DNA of 64,000 bases from Pontibacter sp. HSC-14F20 (GTDB lineage: Bacteria; Bacteroidota; Bacteroidia; Cytophagales; Hymenobacteraceae), in assembly GCF_019599265.1 (NCBI RefSeq), contig NZ_JAHZTC010000021.1, forward strand, positions 1 to 64,000, read 5' to 3'. Under the pieces are notes generated by a model. It saw only the letters and a program-made list of their open reading frames with translations, did no database searches and was not told the DNA's origin. Below are positions 18,370 to 28,968 of the stretch, piece by piece; position 1 is the first letter of the stretch; each line of letters begins with the position of its first letter. A program made the translations under genes and the position numbers.

Positions 18370-18498
18370 AGTGTTGATTTGCCAGATAGAGTAATTTCGT
18401 ATTCCTCATTTTAAGTGTATAGTCTACATGCAGAATTTTTATCTCTTCGTGAAATCAGCTTATAGTTTTAAACTTTGAACTCTTAAACTAAAGAAATC

Positions 18499-19314
18499 TT
18501 GCTTCTCTACAACAACGCCTTCCTACCATTGCAAGACCTGAAGCTCCCAGTTACGAATCGTGCTTTTCAGTATAATGATGGGTTTTTTGATACAATGATG
18601 GTGGTTGCTGGCAAGTTGTGTTATTGGCGCGACCATCAGGCGCGTATGCGGGAAGCTGCTGACGCTTTGAGCTTAGCTATACCTGACAGTTTTTGGAATG
18701 GTGAGTTGAAAGATAACCTGTTGCAGTTGGCCAAACAGCGCAAGGCTTTAAAGTATGGCCGCATCAAATTAAAGGTATGGCGAACTGGTGGCGGTCTTTA
18801 CTCTCCACAATCAAATGAAGTGGAGTGGCTGGCGACGGCCCAGGTTGCACAACCTATACCTGATGCAGGTATGCGGATCGGGATTTGCAAGTCAGTAAAT
18901 ACAATTTTTTCTCCCCTCTCCCATTTTAAAGGTCCTCAAGCCCCGCTTTATGTGCTGGCAGGTATAGAGAAACAGGCCAGTAGTTTTGATGATATGCTTC
19001 TCTTAGATGCAGAAGGACATGTCTCAGAACTGATTTCTTCCAATATCTTCTGGATGAGGGAAGAAGTGCTGATGACCCCTCCGCTGGAGACAGGGTGTAT
19101 AAACGGTATTTTGCGGAGAAACATTCTGCGCTGGTATGAGCAACAAGGTATAGCTGTGCAGGAGATTTTAGCTAAACCAGAAGAGCTGGCTCACGCTGAT
19201 TGTGTGTTTGCTTCGAATGTGACAGGTATAAGAAATATAAACCAGCTGGAACAAACTACTTTAGCGACTGAAAGCAATTGGCTACAGGGCATAAAATATG
19301 GCTTGCAGATATAA
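18499..19314 (+). CDS. PLP-dependent class IV aminotransferase / aminodeoxychorismate lyase-like
   Basis: This 271-aa protein belongs to fold-type IV PLP enzymes (branched-chain aminotransferase, D-amino acid aminotransferase, 4-amino-4-deoxychorismate lyase). NRAFQYNDGFFDTM near the N-terminus, the lysine in LSHFKGPQAPLYVLA as likely Schiff-base residue, and EGHVSELISSNIFW are family landmarks. The C-terminal ADCVFASNVTGIRNI is also typical. The size and divergent catalytic segment suggest a PabC-like lyase in folate synthesis, but a transaminase is possible. TTG at 18499 is the apparent start; no in-frame ATG lies at a plausible place upstream. Confidence 0.8.
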   Translation: MLLYNNAFLPLQDLKLPVTNRAFQYNDGFFDTMMVVAGKLCYWRDHQARMREAADALSLAIPDSFWNGELKDNLLQLAKQRKALKYGRIKLKVWRTGGGLYSPQSNEVEWLATAQVAQPIPDAGMRIGICKSVNTIFSPLSHFKGPQAPLYVLAGIEKQASSFDDMLLLDAEGHVSELISSNIFWMREEVLMTPPLETGCINGILRRNILRWYEQQGIAVQEILAKPEELAHADCVFASNVTGIRNINQLEQTTLATESNWLQGIKYGLQI

Positions 19315-19500
19315 ACAGGTATAGCTGGATAATGGAACCAGCGTCTTTACCTTATACCTTAAACTTAATTATTGTTCGTGCGTCTGTTTTGTATTTTCTG
19401 ACAGAGAAACAAGTCTCTTTTTTTGGCTGCAGCGTTCATGCACGTTCCTGCTCTCAAATTAACCTCATTAACTTTATGTTTTGCCAAACTATAACTTAAG

Positions 19501-20565
19501 ATGATGCAGCAAAAAATTTCAGTAGGCCTTCTGGGCTTCGGAATGGCCGGACGGGTCTTTCATGCACCCATTGTGTCAGCTATCGGCGGTTTGAGACTCA
19601 GCAAAATAAAAGCGAATCGACCCGAAAGCATTGCCCTGGCAAAACAGCTATACCCTGATACAACCGTTGTTAGTGACACTTCTCCAGTCTTGGAAGACCC
19701 TGAGATTGAGCTGGTGATAGTTGCGACGACCAACGCTACTCATTTCGAGCTGGCAAAAGCTGCCTTGCAAGCCGGAAAGCATGTGGTTGTCGAAAAGCCC
19801 TTTACCGTGACTTCAAAAGAGGCAAACGAACTCATAGAATTAGCCCGTGCTGAACGAAAGCTGCTGACTGTGTATCAAAACCGCCGTTGGGACAGCGATT
19901 TTAAGACAGTAACAAAACTGCTCGAAAATGAAATGTTAGGGCGATTAGTAGAGTATGAAGCGCACTTCGACCGTTTCCGGCCTATACCTGCCCACAACAC
20001 CTGGAAGGAAGAAAACCAGCCAGGCACAGGTATACTGTATGACCTCGGCTCTCACCTCATCGATCAGGCACTTGTTTTGTTTGGCACTCCCCGGGAGGTA
20101 TACGCCGACTTACGCACCCAGCGCAGCTGCGGGCAGATCATCGATAGCTTTGACCTGAGTCTCTATTATGCCAATGGCTTTAAAGCAATTTTGAAAGCAG
20201 GTATGCTGGTGAGGCAGCCGGGCCCTCGCTTTCTACTTTCAGGCGACCAAGGCTCTTTTGTAAAGTATGGCCTCGATGTGCAGGAAGCTGCCCTGAAAGC
20301 CGGCCTCGCTCCTACGGCACCAAATTGGGGCGAGGAGCCGGAAGAGATCTGGGGCAGGCTGGATACAGAAGTACACGGACAAAGAATCGTGGGTAAGATC
20401 CAGAGTGAAGCGGGTGATTATAGGGGCTTTTACGAGAATGTCCGCGATTCCATCTTAGGTATAGCAGAACTTGATGTGAAAGCTGTACAGGCTCGCAATA
20501 CCATCCGAATCATTGAACTGGCCATGCAGAGTAATGAAAAGAAGCGTCGTTTTCCTTTTGAATAA
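19501..20565 (+). CDS. Gfo/Idh/MocA-family NAD(P)-dependent oxidoreductase
   Basis: The 354-aa protein has an N-terminal Rossmann domain (GLLGFGMAGRVFHAPIV), the EKPFTVTSKEANEL motif that holds the conserved lysine of the family, and a C-terminal alpha/beta domain. Closest in character are the YvaA/scyllo-inositol dehydrogenase-like members, which reduce or oxidise cyclic polyols and sugars. The sugar cannot be named from sequence. ATG 19501 is followed by a second ATG. It lies 186 bp behind the aminotransferase gene with no clear functional link. Confidence 0.88.
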   Translation: MMQQKISVGLLGFGMAGRVFHAPIVSAIGGLRLSKIKANRPESIALAKQLYPDTTVVSDTSPVLEDPEIELVIVATTNATHFELAKAALQAGKHVVVEKPFTVTSKEANELIELARAERKLLTVYQNRRWDSDFKTVTKLLENEMLGRLVEYEAHFDRFRPIPAHNTWKEENQPGTGILYDLGSHLIDQALVLFGTPREVYADLRTQRSCGQIIDSFDLSLYYANGFKAILKAGMLVRQPGPRFLLSGDQGSFVKYGLDVQEAALKAGLAPTAPNWGEEPEEIWGRLDTEVHGQRIVGKIQSEAGDYRGFYENVRDSILGIAELDVKAVQARNTIRIIELAMQSNEKKRRFPFE

Positions 20566-20620
20566 TAGCGTGTGTTGGCGAATATTGGGAGCAACCCTCA
20601 TTTTTTAAGGCAGACTGTCG

Positions 20621-20628
20621 TATATTTG
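20621..20628 (+). promoter_or_regulatory. Possible -7 box of the SDR gene
   Basis: TATATTTG fits TAnnTTTG and lies 28 bp before the preferred ATG at 20656. A -33 TTTG is not obvious, only a T-run at 20601-20606. Confidence 0.4.
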
Positions 20629-20655
20629 TAGCTACAAACATTGCATATTTATTAC

Positions 20656-21372
20656 ATGGAATCATTAAAAGGAAAAAGTGCTCTGATCACAGGCGCTGGT
20701 AAAGGTATAGGCCGTGCCATAGCAATTGCGCTGGCCAAAGAAGGTGTAAATGTAGGTCTGCTAGCCCGTACAACATCACAACTGGAAGAAGTGGCAGCAG
20801 AAGTGCAGCAACTGGGCGTAAAAGCTGCTGTCGCTACCGCTGATGTGACGGATATAAACTCAGTGAATGAAGCAGTGAAATATATCGGCACTGAACTTGG
20901 CCCGATCGACATCCTGATCAATAACGCAGGTACTGCTAAGTTTGGCAAATTTCTGGAACTGGAGCCTGCTGACTGGGAGCATATTATTCGTGTCAACCTG
21001 ATGGGGGTATATTTTGTAACCCGCGCCATGCTGCCCGAAATGATCGAGCGCCAGACAGGTGATATCATCAACATATCTTCTACAGCCGGACAGCGGGGTG
21101 CTCCGGTTACGAGTGCCTATAGTGCTTCGAAATTTGCTGTTATTGGTTTGTCTGAGTCGCTGATGCAGGAGGTGCGCAAGCATAATATCCGGGTGAGCAC
21201 GCTTACACCAAGTACTGTGGCAACTGACATGGCCATTGATCTGAATCTGACTGATGGCAACCCGGAGCGCGTGATGCAACCAGAAGACTTTGCCGAACTG
21301 ATCGTGGCACAGCTCAAACTGAACCGTCGCGTATTCATCAAGGAAGCCGGAATCTGGTCCACTAACCCATAA
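20656..21372 (+). CDS. Short-chain dehydrogenase/reductase
   Basis: A classical SDR of 238 aa: cofactor motif TGAGKGIG (12-19), NNAG, the catalytic Ser in [10 protein letters not shown] and the YSASK tyrosine-lysine pair. It resembles FabG-like 3-ketoacyl reductases and sepiapterin-reductase-like proteins that use NAD(P)H; the substrate is not known. ATG 20656 ([13 protein letters not shown]) is chosen over an upstream TTG at 20641, because standard SDRs start just before the first strand and a promoter-like box lies immediately upstream. A strong terminator follows. Confidence 0.88.
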   Translation: MESLKGKSALITGAGKGIGRAIAIALAKEGVNVGLLARTTSQLEEVAAEVQQLGVKAAVATADVTDINSVNEAVKYIGTELGPIDILINNAGTAKFGKFLELEPADWEHIIRVNLMGVYFVTRAMLPEMIERQTGDIINISSTAGQRGAPVTSAYSASKFAVIGLSESLMQEVRKHNIRVSTLTPSTVATDMAIDLNLTDGNPERVMQPEDFAELIVAQLKLNRRVFIKEAGIWSTNP

Positions 21373-21373
21373 C

Positions 21374-21412
21374 AAACAAAAGGCCCGAAGCTTAACTTCG
21401 GGCCTTTTGTTT
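21374..21412. terminator. Strong bidirectional terminator
   Basis: AACAAAAGGCCCGAAG (21375-21390) pairs perfectly with CTTCGGGCCTTTTGTT (21396-21411) around a 5-nt loop, with one more A-T pair outside. It separates the converging SDR and thyA genes and can serve both. Confidence 0.9.
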
Positions 21413-21434
21413 TAAGCCTCTATACCTTAAACTG

Positions 21435-22229
21435 TTATACCGCAACAGGCGCTTTTATACCTGGGTGCGATACGTAATTTTCCAGTTTAAAGTCCTCGAA
21501 CTTGAAGTCGAAAATATCCTTTACTTCCGGATTCAGATGCAAAGTCGGTAGTGAATGCGGGGCTCGGGTGAGTTGCAACTGTGCCTGCTCCAGGTGATTC
21601 AGGTATAGGTGCGTGTCGCCGCCAGTCCAGATAAACTCTCCTGGCTCCAACCCGGTTACCTGAGCCATCATTAACACCAGCAAAGCATAGGAGGCAATGT
21701 TGAACGGCACGCCCAGAAACACATCGGCTGAGCGCTGGTATAGCTGGCAACTCAATTTCCCTTCGGCTACATAAAACTGGTAGAAAGCATGGCATGGCGG
21801 TAACTTCATGTGCTCAATCTCAGCCACGTTCCAGGCACTCACAATGATGCGGCGAGAGTCGGGGTTATTTTTGAGTTGGTTCACCACCTGGGTAATTTGA
21901 TCGATGTGGCGACCGTCAGGCGTTGGCCAGCTGCGCCACTGCGATCCGTATACCGGACCAAGATTTCCTTGCGCATCCGCCCACTCATCCCAAATGGTAA
22001 CGCCGTTTTCTTTAAGATAGGCGATGTTAGTGTCCCCTTTCAAAAACCACAGCAGCTCATGGATGATAGACTTCAGGTGTACCTTTTTGGTCGTAACCAA
22101 CGGAAAGCCCTCTGACAGGTCGAAACGCATCTGGTAGCCGAACACACTGAGGGTACCGGTGCCGGTACGGTCTTCTTTTTTCATCCCGTTTTCAAGGATG
22201 TGCTGCATCAGGTCCAGGTACTGTTTCAT
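21435..22229 (-). CDS. thyA: Thymidylate synthase
   Basis: ThyA methylates dUMP to dTMP with methylenetetrahydrofolate. From ATG 22229 ([15 protein letters not shown]) the protein has 264 residues, the same as E. coli ThyA, and the catalytic cysteine falls at residue 146 in PPCHAFYQF, also as in E. coli. An upstream ATG would add a 30-residue hydrophobic tail not seen in the family and is rejected. [10 protein letters not shown] is present as [16 protein letters not shown]. The folA partner is not in the window. Confidence 0.97.
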   Translation of the reverse strand: MKQYLDLMQHILENGMKKEDRTGTGTLSVFGYQMRFDLSEGFPLVTTKKVHLKSIIHELLWFLKGDTNIAYLKENGVTIWDEWADAQGNLGPVYGSQWRSWPTPDGRHIDQITQVVNQLKNNPDSRRIIVSAWNVAEIEHMKLPPCHAFYQFYVAEGKLSCQLYQRSADVFLGVPFNIASYALLVLMMAQVTGLEPGEFIWTGGDTHLYLNHLEQAQLQLTRAPHSLPTLHLNPEVKDIFDFKFEDFKLENYVSHPGIKAPVAV

Positions 22230-22367
22230 AAGGTATAGCGGTAAAGAGTGTATTGGAATCTTAAATATAAGGCAAAAATAAACCTGCCAAAAACCCGATA
22301 CCTTTTTTAAATGGCTCAAGGTATAGCAGGTTGTTTACTTGTAAAGGTTAATGAGATTTAAAACGCT

Positions 22368-22976
22368 TTAAGGCTGCGCAGTACCCGGCATGCGGTTCAC
22401 GATTTCCTGCACCTGACTTTTCACTTTGCTGTAGCCGGCATCAAAGTTTTTTATGGCGCCTTCGGTCCAGCCGCGCCAGAGCAGTTGTTTTGACTTTGGA
22501 TTGATCACATCCACGATCAGCGTACCTTGCTTAAAGAGGTCTACAGCGCGATAACCAGGCAGTTCAGCATTGCCATAGCTATACCTGTAGCCAGTCATAT
22601 AGGCGTAGCTATACCCAAAACCCGGGCCATAAAGCTCGGGCTTGTCCATGGCATCGGGCACCGAAACACTCACATCGTAGGCCACCAGCATATCCGGGTT
22701 TACAGTAGTTTTGGTGTAGCCTTTGCGCTGCAACTCTTCCTCTATTGCCTGCAGCAGGTGTTGGTGCAGGTCAGCATTAAAGCCGGGCGCGTAGGCAGAC
22801 GCTGCCGTTAGTTTAGGCTGATACCAGGCATACGTGGCTTTTTTGCCCAAAATTCCTTCGGATGAACTAATGCTATTGGTGTTTTCAATGCCGGAAGTGG
22901 CTACGCATGAGCTGAAAAACAGTACGCACAGCAAAAGGCATAGCGTAGATGTAAGTTTAGTTTGCATGCTTTTCAT
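22368..22976 (-). CDS. DUF4136-family lipoprotein
   Basis: A 202-aa predicted lipoprotein: a hydrophobic signal followed by FFSSC (Cys near residue 24). The mature domain matches DUF4136 in outline (YAWYQPKLTAASAYAPGFNADLHQHLLQAIEEELQRKGYT, then VDVINPKSKQLLWRGWTEGAI near the C-terminus). Family function is unknown. ATG 22976 or ATG 22967 are equally possible starts. It is divergent from the CoA-transferase gene across about 225 bp. Confidence 0.85.
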   Translation of the reverse strand: MKSMQTKLTSTLCLLLCVLFFSSCVATSGIENTNSISSSEGILGKKATYAWYQPKLTAASAYAPGFNADLHQHLLQAIEEELQRKGYTKTTVNPDMLVAYDVSVSVPDAMDKPELYGPGFGYSYAYMTGYRYSYGNAELPGYRAVDLFKQGTLIVDVINPKSKQLLWRGWTEGAIKNFDAGYSKVKSQVQEIVNRMPGTAQP

Positions 22977-23202
22977 AGTTGATGTGGGTGTTGCAGGCGA
23001 AGGTATACGGCTTCGCTACTCCCCTCCTTACGGGAGCTTAATTTTAAGGGTGACAATTATCATCACTTGATTCCAAATTTATGTATTCTTTTGTGAATTA
23101 GTAAATTTGCAGATCCGAATTCCAAGGCATTTCATACAGAATGCCTGACAAGTCGTATTTTAAGCGGTACGCCCGGAGCTTACAATCATAAACAACGAAC
23201 CC

Positions 23203-24492
23203 ATGAACCAACACCAATTGAAGTACTCTTCAGCAGAAGAAGCCCTTTCTGTTATCAAATCAGGTGATCGCGTATTTGTGCATGGCAGTGCTGCCACACC
23301 ACAGTACCTGTTACATAAACTGGCTGAGCGCGCAGATGAGCTGCGGAATGTGGAACTGGTGAGTATTTCTACTTTTGGTCAAATGCCCTGCGCGGAAGAG
23401 CGATGCAGCGATGCTTTTTACATCAACTCGCTTTTCGTGTCAGCTAACGTGCGGGAAGCCGTCAACAGTGGACGTGGCGATTATGTGCCCATCTTCCTGA
23501 GCGAAATCCCGAACCTGTTCCGCTCCGGCATCATGCCGCTCGATGTGGCTATTGTGCATGTGTCGCCACCTGACCGCCACGGCTTCTGTTCCCTGGGTGT
23601 CTCTGTGGACATTGCCCGTCAGGCTGTGGTCAGTGCCAAGCACGTTATTGCGCAGGTAAACCCCCAGATGCCCCGTACCCATGGCGATGCCCTCATTAAT
23701 ATCGCGCGCTTTGATGCACTAGTAGAGGTAAACGAGGCCCTTCCGGAAGTTGACTATGGCCCGCGTATCACCCAGACAGAAGAAACAATTGGCCGCTACA
23801 TTGCCGGACTGGTAGAAGATGGCGCTACCCTGCAAATGGGTATAGGTGCTATACCTGATGCCACACTCAACAGCCTGACCAATCACAAAGGGCTGGGTAT
23901 TCATACGGAGATGTTCTCCAACGGCGTGCTGCCACTGATTGAGCAGGGCGTGATCACCAATGAATTCAAGAAGAAACACAGGGGAAGAATCGCGACTGGT
24001 TTTATTGTCGGCAATCGCAAACTCTACGATTTTGTGGATGACAACCCGCTGATCACGATGCTGAGCTCTGACTATGTAAACGATGTGACTGTTATTCGCT
24101 CTAACCCCAAGGTAACGGCAATCAACAGCGCGATCGAGATCGATCTGACCGGCCAGGTGGTGTCTGATTCAATTGGTACCTACCAGTATTCAGGTATAGG
24201 CGGGCAGATGGATTTTATCCGTGGTGCTGCTCTCTCGAGAGGCGGCAAGCCCATTATTGCGCTGCCTTCTATGACGAACAAAGGTATTTCGCGGATCACC
24301 CCATACATTAACCAGGGTGCAGGCGTGGTAACGACGCGTGCGCATGTGCACTATGTGGTAACAGAATACGGTGTTGCTTATTTGTACGGGAAAAATCTGC
24401 GGCAGCGTGCCAAGGCTTTGATCGAGATCGCGCATCCAACGCATCGTGCCAGACTGGAAGAGGAAGCGTATAAGCGATTCAAAAACTTATAA
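23203..24492 (+). CDS. Acetyl-CoA hydrolase/transferase family protein
   Basis: This 429-aa protein belongs to the acetyl-CoA hydrolase/transferase family (4-hydroxybutyrate or acetate CoA-transferases). It has the two-domain layout, with GIGAIPDATLNSL in the middle and the conserved GIGGQMDFIRGAALSRGGKPIIALPS block in the C-terminal domain. Family members move CoA between acetate or succinate and other acids, or hydrolyse acetyl-CoA. Substrates here are unknown. It stands alone, with a DUF1206 gene 60 bp downstream on the same strand. Confidence 0.9.
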   Translation: MNQHQLKYSSAEEALSVIKSGDRVFVHGSAATPQYLLHKLAERADELRNVELVSISTFGQMPCAEERCSDAFYINSLFVSANVREAVNSGRGDYVPIFLSEIPNLFRSGIMPLDVAIVHVSPPDRHGFCSLGVSVDIARQAVVSAKHVIAQVNPQMPRTHGDALINIARFDALVEVNEALPEVDYGPRITQTEETIGRYIAGLVEDGATLQMGIGAIPDATLNSLTNHKGLGIHTEMFSNGVLPLIEQGVITNEFKKKHRGRIATGFIVGNRKLYDFVDDNPLITMLSSDYVNDVTVIRSNPKVTAINSAIEIDLTGQVVSDSIGTYQYSGIGGQMDFIRGAALSRGGKPIIALPSMTNKGISRITPYINQGAGVVTTRAHVHYVVTEYGVAYLYGKNLRQRAKALIEIAHPTHRARLEEEAYKRFKNL

Positions 24493-24552
24493 GCAGAGTG
24501 TTAAACTTTCGCTTTTAGTTTGCGTGTATGGGAAGGTTACTAGACTTGTCTT

Positions 24553-25398
24553 ATGGATATTTCAATTTCACCTTCCCGTATACCTACCCCCCGCCCGGAA
24601 TGGGTGTTGCGTTTCGCCCGCATCGGCCTGATCGCTAAAGGAATTGTGTACTGCCTAGTTGGAGCGCTTGCTTTTATGGCTGCCTTTGAACTGGGTGGAC
24701 AAACAGCGCAGGGCGCCGGCAAGACAGGCGTTTTTCAGTTTATACTGGAGCAACCTTATGGCAAAGTGCTGTTGGCGATTGTGGCGGCTGGTATGTTGTG
24801 CTATACCTTGTGGCGCTTGATCCAGGCCATCCGAGATACGGAAGAGAAAGGAACAGACGCTAAAGGTATAGGAAAGCGCATCGGTTATGCCTTTAGCGGG
24901 GCTGTTTATGGTGCGCTGGCCTTTACTGCTGCTCAATTGCTACTGGGTAATGGCGGAGGCGACAACGGCTCGGATTCGCGCCAGACGCTGGCCCGCGAGT
25001 TACTGTCCCAGCCTTTCGGGCAGTGGTTGCTGGGAGCTGTAGCTGTTGGTACCATGGTAATGGGCATTTACCAGTTTTACCGCGCCTATTCTGGAAAATA
25101 CATGAGCAAAGTGCAGGCAGAACAGCTCAAACCTGAACTCAGAACTTCGCTGGTACGCGCCGGAATGGTGGGCTATATTGCCCGCGGATTTGTCTGGCTG
25201 ATCATCGGTTTTCTCCTCTTGCGCGCCGCCATTAATTCAAATTCCAGTGAGGCAGGCAGTAGTTCACAGGCCTTCCAGTTTCTGGAGGAGGCTTCCTACG
25301 GCTCATACCTGCTGGGTATTCTGGCTTTAGGGTTGATCTGTTATGGCGTCTTCATGTTTGTGCGGGCCAAGTGCGAAGTGATCAGTACAAAGGTCTAG
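24553..25398 (+). CDS. DUF1206-family integral membrane protein
   Basis: A 281-aa membrane protein with about six hydrophobic helices arranged as three pairs, each pair starting with an RxGxIAKGxVYxxxG-like segment (near residues 20, 105 and 195). This internal repeat is the hallmark of DUF1206. Function is unknown. It is probably co-transcribed with the CoA-transferase gene. A 275-bp gap to the response regulator downstream holds no gene. Confidence 0.85.
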   Translation: MDISISPSRIPTPRPEWVLRFARIGLIAKGIVYCLVGALAFMAAFELGGQTAQGAGKTGVFQFILEQPYGKVLLAIVAAGMLCYTLWRLIQAIRDTEEKGTDAKGIGKRIGYAFSGAVYGALAFTAAQLLLGNGGGDNGSDSRQTLARELLSQPFGQWLLGAVAVGTMVMGIYQFYRAYSGKYMSKVQAEQLKPELRTSLVRAGMVGYIARGFVWLIIGFLLLRAAINSNSSEAGSSSQAFQFLEEASYGSYLLGILALGLICYGVFMFVRAKCEVISTKV

Positions 25399-25673
25399 CC
25401 CGGCCTTTTTGTCACCTGTAGTAATACATCCGTCCAAGCCTCATCTTACTAGGTGATCTGGCTATTGACCCTTCCATGGAAAGGTATTTAGTTTGCCGCT
25501 GGGTCACTAGCCACATTTACGTAATGTTAAGTACTGAACCGTGGCGAATTATAATATTATTCTGAAATGTTAATTCAGCAGTACTGTTAAACCAAAATTG
25601 ACTTGCAATCTGTTAATAGGATATAACTTTTGCGTTATATTTGACTCAAACTTTGCAACTATCCGACTGCCTG
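25399..25673. other. Non-coding region before the response-regulator gene
   Basis: AT-rich region of 275 bp with no supportable gene. It contains the promoter-like box listed at 25636-25643 and no hairpin followed by a T-run that I could find. Confidence 0.5.
25636..25643 (+). promoter_or_regulatory. Possible -7 box of the sigma-54 response-regulator gene
   Basis: TATATTTG fits TAnnTTTG and lies 30 bp before ATG 25674. It overlaps the alternative TTG start at 25641, which argues against that TTG as the true start. Confidence 0.4.
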
Positions 25674-27032
25674 ATGACAAACGGTTCTTTTAAAATATTT
25701 ATACTGGATGATGACATCTGGTATAGTGAACTGCTGGAGTACCACCTCTCGTTAAACCCGGATTACGAAATCCGGAAGTTTCATGCAGCTAACGACTGTC
25801 TGGCCAACATGCACCTGCTGCCCAATGTGGTAACGCTCGATTATTCGTTGCCTGATAAAAACGGCTCGGAAGTACTCAAACGCATAAAAGAACAGAATCC
25901 GGATGTGCAGGTCGTGGTAATTTCTGGTCAGGAAGACGTGGCCACAGCTGTAGACCTGCTCAAACTAGGCGCTTACGACTACATTGTAAAGGACGAAGAC
26001 ACCCCGGAGCGACTCTGGAATACGATCAACAAGATTCGGGAAAACGTGTCGCTGCGTGAAGAGATCGACCACCTGAAAGAAGAGATAGGTCAGAAATACG
26101 ACTTCAGCAAAGTGATCATTGGTAACAGCGACGCCATCAAAAAGGTGTTTAACCTGATGGACAAAGCCTCGAAAACCAATATTACCGTATCGGTGCACGG
26201 TGAAACGGGTACCGGTAAGGAACTTGTAGCCAAAGCGATACACTATAACAGCACCCGCAAAAAAGCACCCTATGTGGCTGTAAACGTAGCAGCTATACCT
26301 CGCGAATTGATTGAAAGTGAACTGTTCGGGCATGAAAAAGGAGCCTTCACTGGGGCCGTATCCCGCCGCCTCGGTAAGTTTGAAGAAGCGAACAAGGGTA
26401 CCATCTTTCTGGATGAGATCGGTGAACTGGACATTAGCCTGCAATCTAAATTGCTTCGGGTACTTCAGGAAAAAGAGATTACCCGTGTAGGTGGTAACGC
26501 TGTGGTACCGGTGGATGTGCGCATTATTGTTGCCACGCACAAAAACCTGGCTGAAGAAGTAAAGAAAGGCCGGTTCAGGGAAGACTTGTATTATCGCTTA
26601 CTGGGATTGCCTATCCAGTTGCCGCCTTTGCGCGAAAGAGGCAGTGATATTCTGGTACTGGCAAAGTTTTTCATTGACGCCTTCGCCAAAGAAAATGGCA
26701 TCGGACGCAAATACTTGTCGCCTGAAGCGCAGCAAAAGCTCCTCTCCTATGCTTTCCCGGGTAACGTACGTGAGCTGAAAGCGTTGGTAGAACTAGCTGT
26801 CGTGCTGGCAGATGAGGATGCTATACAGGAGCAGGACATCAATTTCTCGGCCAGCCACATGGATAAGGATTTCCTGGCCGAAGAGCGCAGTCTGAAAGAG
26901 TACACAACAGCCATCATTCAGCGCTTCCTGGATAGGTATGACTACAATGTGCTGCTGGTAGCTGACAAACTTGATATTGGCAAATCAACGATCTACCGGA
27001 TGATCCAGAGCCATGAACTTACAGTGAAGTAA
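25674..27032 (+). CDS. NtrC-type sigma-54-dependent response regulator
   Basis: This 452-aa protein has three parts. The receiver domain (about 5-120) carries the acidic pocket DDD at 12-14, phospho-acceptor D56 and K106. The AAA+ domain (about 145-385) has Walker A GETGTGK (176-182) and the sigma-54-contacting GAFTGA loop (223-228). A short Fis-like helix-turn-helix closes it ([22 protein letters not shown]). When phosphorylated it should open promoters held by RpoN. ATG 25674 is preferred over TTG 25641. It converges on a PAS histidine kinase 63 bp downstream, which is its most likely partner; the target promoters are unknown. Confidence 0.93.
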   Translation: MTNGSFKIFILDDDIWYSELLEYHLSLNPDYEIRKFHAANDCLANMHLLPNVVTLDYSLPDKNGSEVLKRIKEQNPDVQVVVISGQEDVATAVDLLKLGAYDYIVKDEDTPERLWNTINKIRENVSLREEIDHLKEEIGQKYDFSKVIIGNSDAIKKVFNLMDKASKTNITVSVHGETGTGKELVAKAIHYNSTRKKAPYVAVNVAAIPRELIESELFGHEKGAFTGAVSRRLGKFEEANKGTIFLDEIGELDISLQSKLLRVLQEKEITRVGGNAVVPVDVRIIVATHKNLAEEVKKGRFREDLYYRLLGLPIQLPPLRERGSDILVLAKFFIDAFAKENGIGRKYLSPEAQQKLLSYAFPGNVRELKALVELAVVLADEDAIQEQDINFSASHMDKDFLAEERSLKEYTTAIIQRFLDRYDYNVLLVADKLDIGKSTIYRMIQSHELTVK

Positions 27033-27095
27033 GGTATAGCACTCCTATGGGGCGGCTAATTAAGTGCGCTGTTATGGTTGGTTGAAAGAGCAGGT

Positions 27096-28193
27096 TTAGC
27101 AGTTCGGAAGCGTAACCGTAAAAGTGGAACCTTTGTCTAGCTCGCTATCCAGACTGATCTGGCCACCCATCAGCTTTACTTGTTGGTTCACAATATATAA
27201 TCCCAATCCGTTTCCTTCTGCTACTTTCGGAGCAAAGCGCCGGTGCATCTGAAACAAATCCTTGCCGATACGAACCAGGTCCATGCCAATGCCATTGTCT
27301 TGTACCTGAATGGTGATGAACTCATCGTGCAGCAAAGCTGATACTCTTATGATTGTTTGGCGGTTAGGACTGCGGTATTTCAGCGCATTGGAGATCAGGT
27401 TGCGGAGTATGCTATTTAAATAGGCTTTGATGGTGTGGATCACGATCTTGTCAGCCATTTCCAGTTCCACGAAAGCACCGCTCTGCCGGATCTCTCCCTG
27501 ATAGAAATTGAAAATACGCTTGATCGTTTTAACGACATCTACTTCCTCCTTGCTTTCCTTACCTGTCGATTGTAACGCAATAAGCTCGTTTAGATCGCGC
27601 AGCATCACATCAATTGACTCTACAGTGTGCAGTAGGTAGCGCTTCAGCTCCGTCTCTTTGTTATCCGGAAGGCTGCTCTGCAGAAGTCTTGCAAAACCGA
27701 GCGCATTGGCAACCGGCTTTCGCATGTCATGGGCCAGTATCTTCCGGAATATTTCCAGCTCGTCGTTTTGCACTTTCAACAGCGCTGTGTAGTTCTCAAG
27801 CTCGATCTCTTTGTGTTTTTTTTCGGTGACGTCTTTTGCAATACCAAAAATTGCCATTACGCGGTCTTCATCCTTTAGCGGAAAATTAGTAACGTCCAGG
27901 TATTTAAAGCCGTTTTTACTGATAATAGCTGTTTCGTAGCGCTGTGGTTTGTCCTGCATTGATTCCAGGAATCGATCCCTTGTGAAGGCTCTCATACTTT
28001 CATCGATTAAGGGCTCGAAATTCTGGCCGATCAACATCTCCCGACCATACCCAGTGATACGACACACCTCTTCATTGACCATCATAAAATTCCCCTCCAG
28101 ATCCAGTAAATAAATGGCATCCGGATGGTTCAGAAAGAGCGTCTGGTAAAGTTTTTCGAACTGATAAAGTTCCGATTCCTTATTTATATCCAT
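27096..28193 (-). CDS. Soluble PAS-domain histidine kinase
   Basis: A 365-aa sensor kinase with a PAS domain (about 15-125, ending FGIAKDVTE), a coiled-coil linker, a HisKA-like dimerisation domain with H155 in LAHDMRKPVANALG, and an HATPase_c domain (N box SNALKYRSPNR, G1 DNGIGMD, G2 GNGLGLYI). There is no membrane segment, so it senses something in the cytoplasm. It converges on the sigma-54 response-regulator gene, which may be its partner. None of the iterated heptamers occurs inside this gene. Confidence 0.92.
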   Translation of the reverse strand: MDINKESELYQFEKLYQTLFLNHPDAIYLLDLEGNFMMVNEEVCRITGYGREMLIGQNFEPLIDESMRAFTRDRFLESMQDKPQRYETAIISKNGFKYLDVTNFPLKDEDRVMAIFGIAKDVTEKKHKEIELENYTALLKVQNDELEIFRKILAHDMRKPVANALGFARLLQSSLPDNKETELKRYLLHTVESIDVMLRDLNELIALQSTGKESKEEVDVVKTIKRIFNFYQGEIRQSGAFVELEMADKIVIHTIKAYLNSILRNLISNALKYRSPNRQTIIRVSALLHDEFITIQVQDNGIGMDLVRIGKDLFQMHRRFAPKVAEGNGLGLYIVNQQVKLMGGQISLDSELDKGSTFTVTLPNC

Positions 28194-28920
28194 CAGTATT
28201 GGGATATCTGCAGTTGTGATCTAGGCTCGTTTTCTAATGTACGGCTGCAAGCAGGAATCGACGTCTTTTAAGGGCCAATTTCAACATGTTATTTTCTTTA
28301 CCAATTGTCCCCAAGCACCCACAAAAAAAGCGAAACAGAATGCCAGGCCGTTTCAACTATTTCAGTGTGAGAAGGTATAGGAAGTTTCCGGCGGAATAAC
28401 TTACATAATGGTAATTGACTGAGCTAAAAATAACAGAAAACTATTTTCCGCTTATACCTTTTTTTAGCCCCTGAAGGGCTCCTTTCTTGGGTAAATTTCA
28501 TTGTTTACGTACTGCTGCTGTTTAATCACATATTGATCATTATGCACTTTGCCATGTCTTCAGGTATAGAAGATAAGTCAACTCCCAGGTTATACGTCAT
28601 GGCATCCACAATTGAGTCAGTTGGTTACTTTGCTTTTTTTGGACTTGCCTATACCTGAAGCATGCAGCAGAATTTAAAGTTAACATAGTAATGTACTATT
28701 TAACATGGGTTAAGGTATAGTTAATTTTTGGCTTCTGAAATCCATAACACGGGTCGTAAGCGGTCATTTTTCCATCTCACTTCACCGGCCAGCATTTCTG
28801 GCTACGGTGTGTGTTTATTGGCTTTATTAAATATTGATAATATTTATTGTGTCAAAAAATTCTGATTTTCATTAAAATTATATCCTCCCATCGATTGTTA
28901 CCTCACTGAAAAGCGATAAT
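28194..28920. other. Long non-coding region between two kinase genes
   Basis: This 727-bp stretch has no supportable gene. It contains five copies of the iterated heptamer (28373, 28453, 28562, 28650, 28713), a small hairpin AGCCC/GGGCT at 28466-28480 and AT-rich DNA from about 28820 up to the hybrid-kinase start. An unrecognised small RNA or long leader could lie here, but I see no specific evidence. Confidence 0.5.
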
Positions 28921-28968
28921 TTGCGTACAAATCCGCCCCTGTTTTTTTACTCGGATCTCATTGATTAC

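Noticed and set aside
22230..22319. Upstream ATG extending ThyA by 30 residues
   Set aside because: The shorter form matches E. coli ThyA exactly in length and active-site numbering.
23051..23062. TGACaattATCA, resembling one FNR-like box
   Set aside because: No second box 22 bp away on either side, and the genes around it have no link to respiration.
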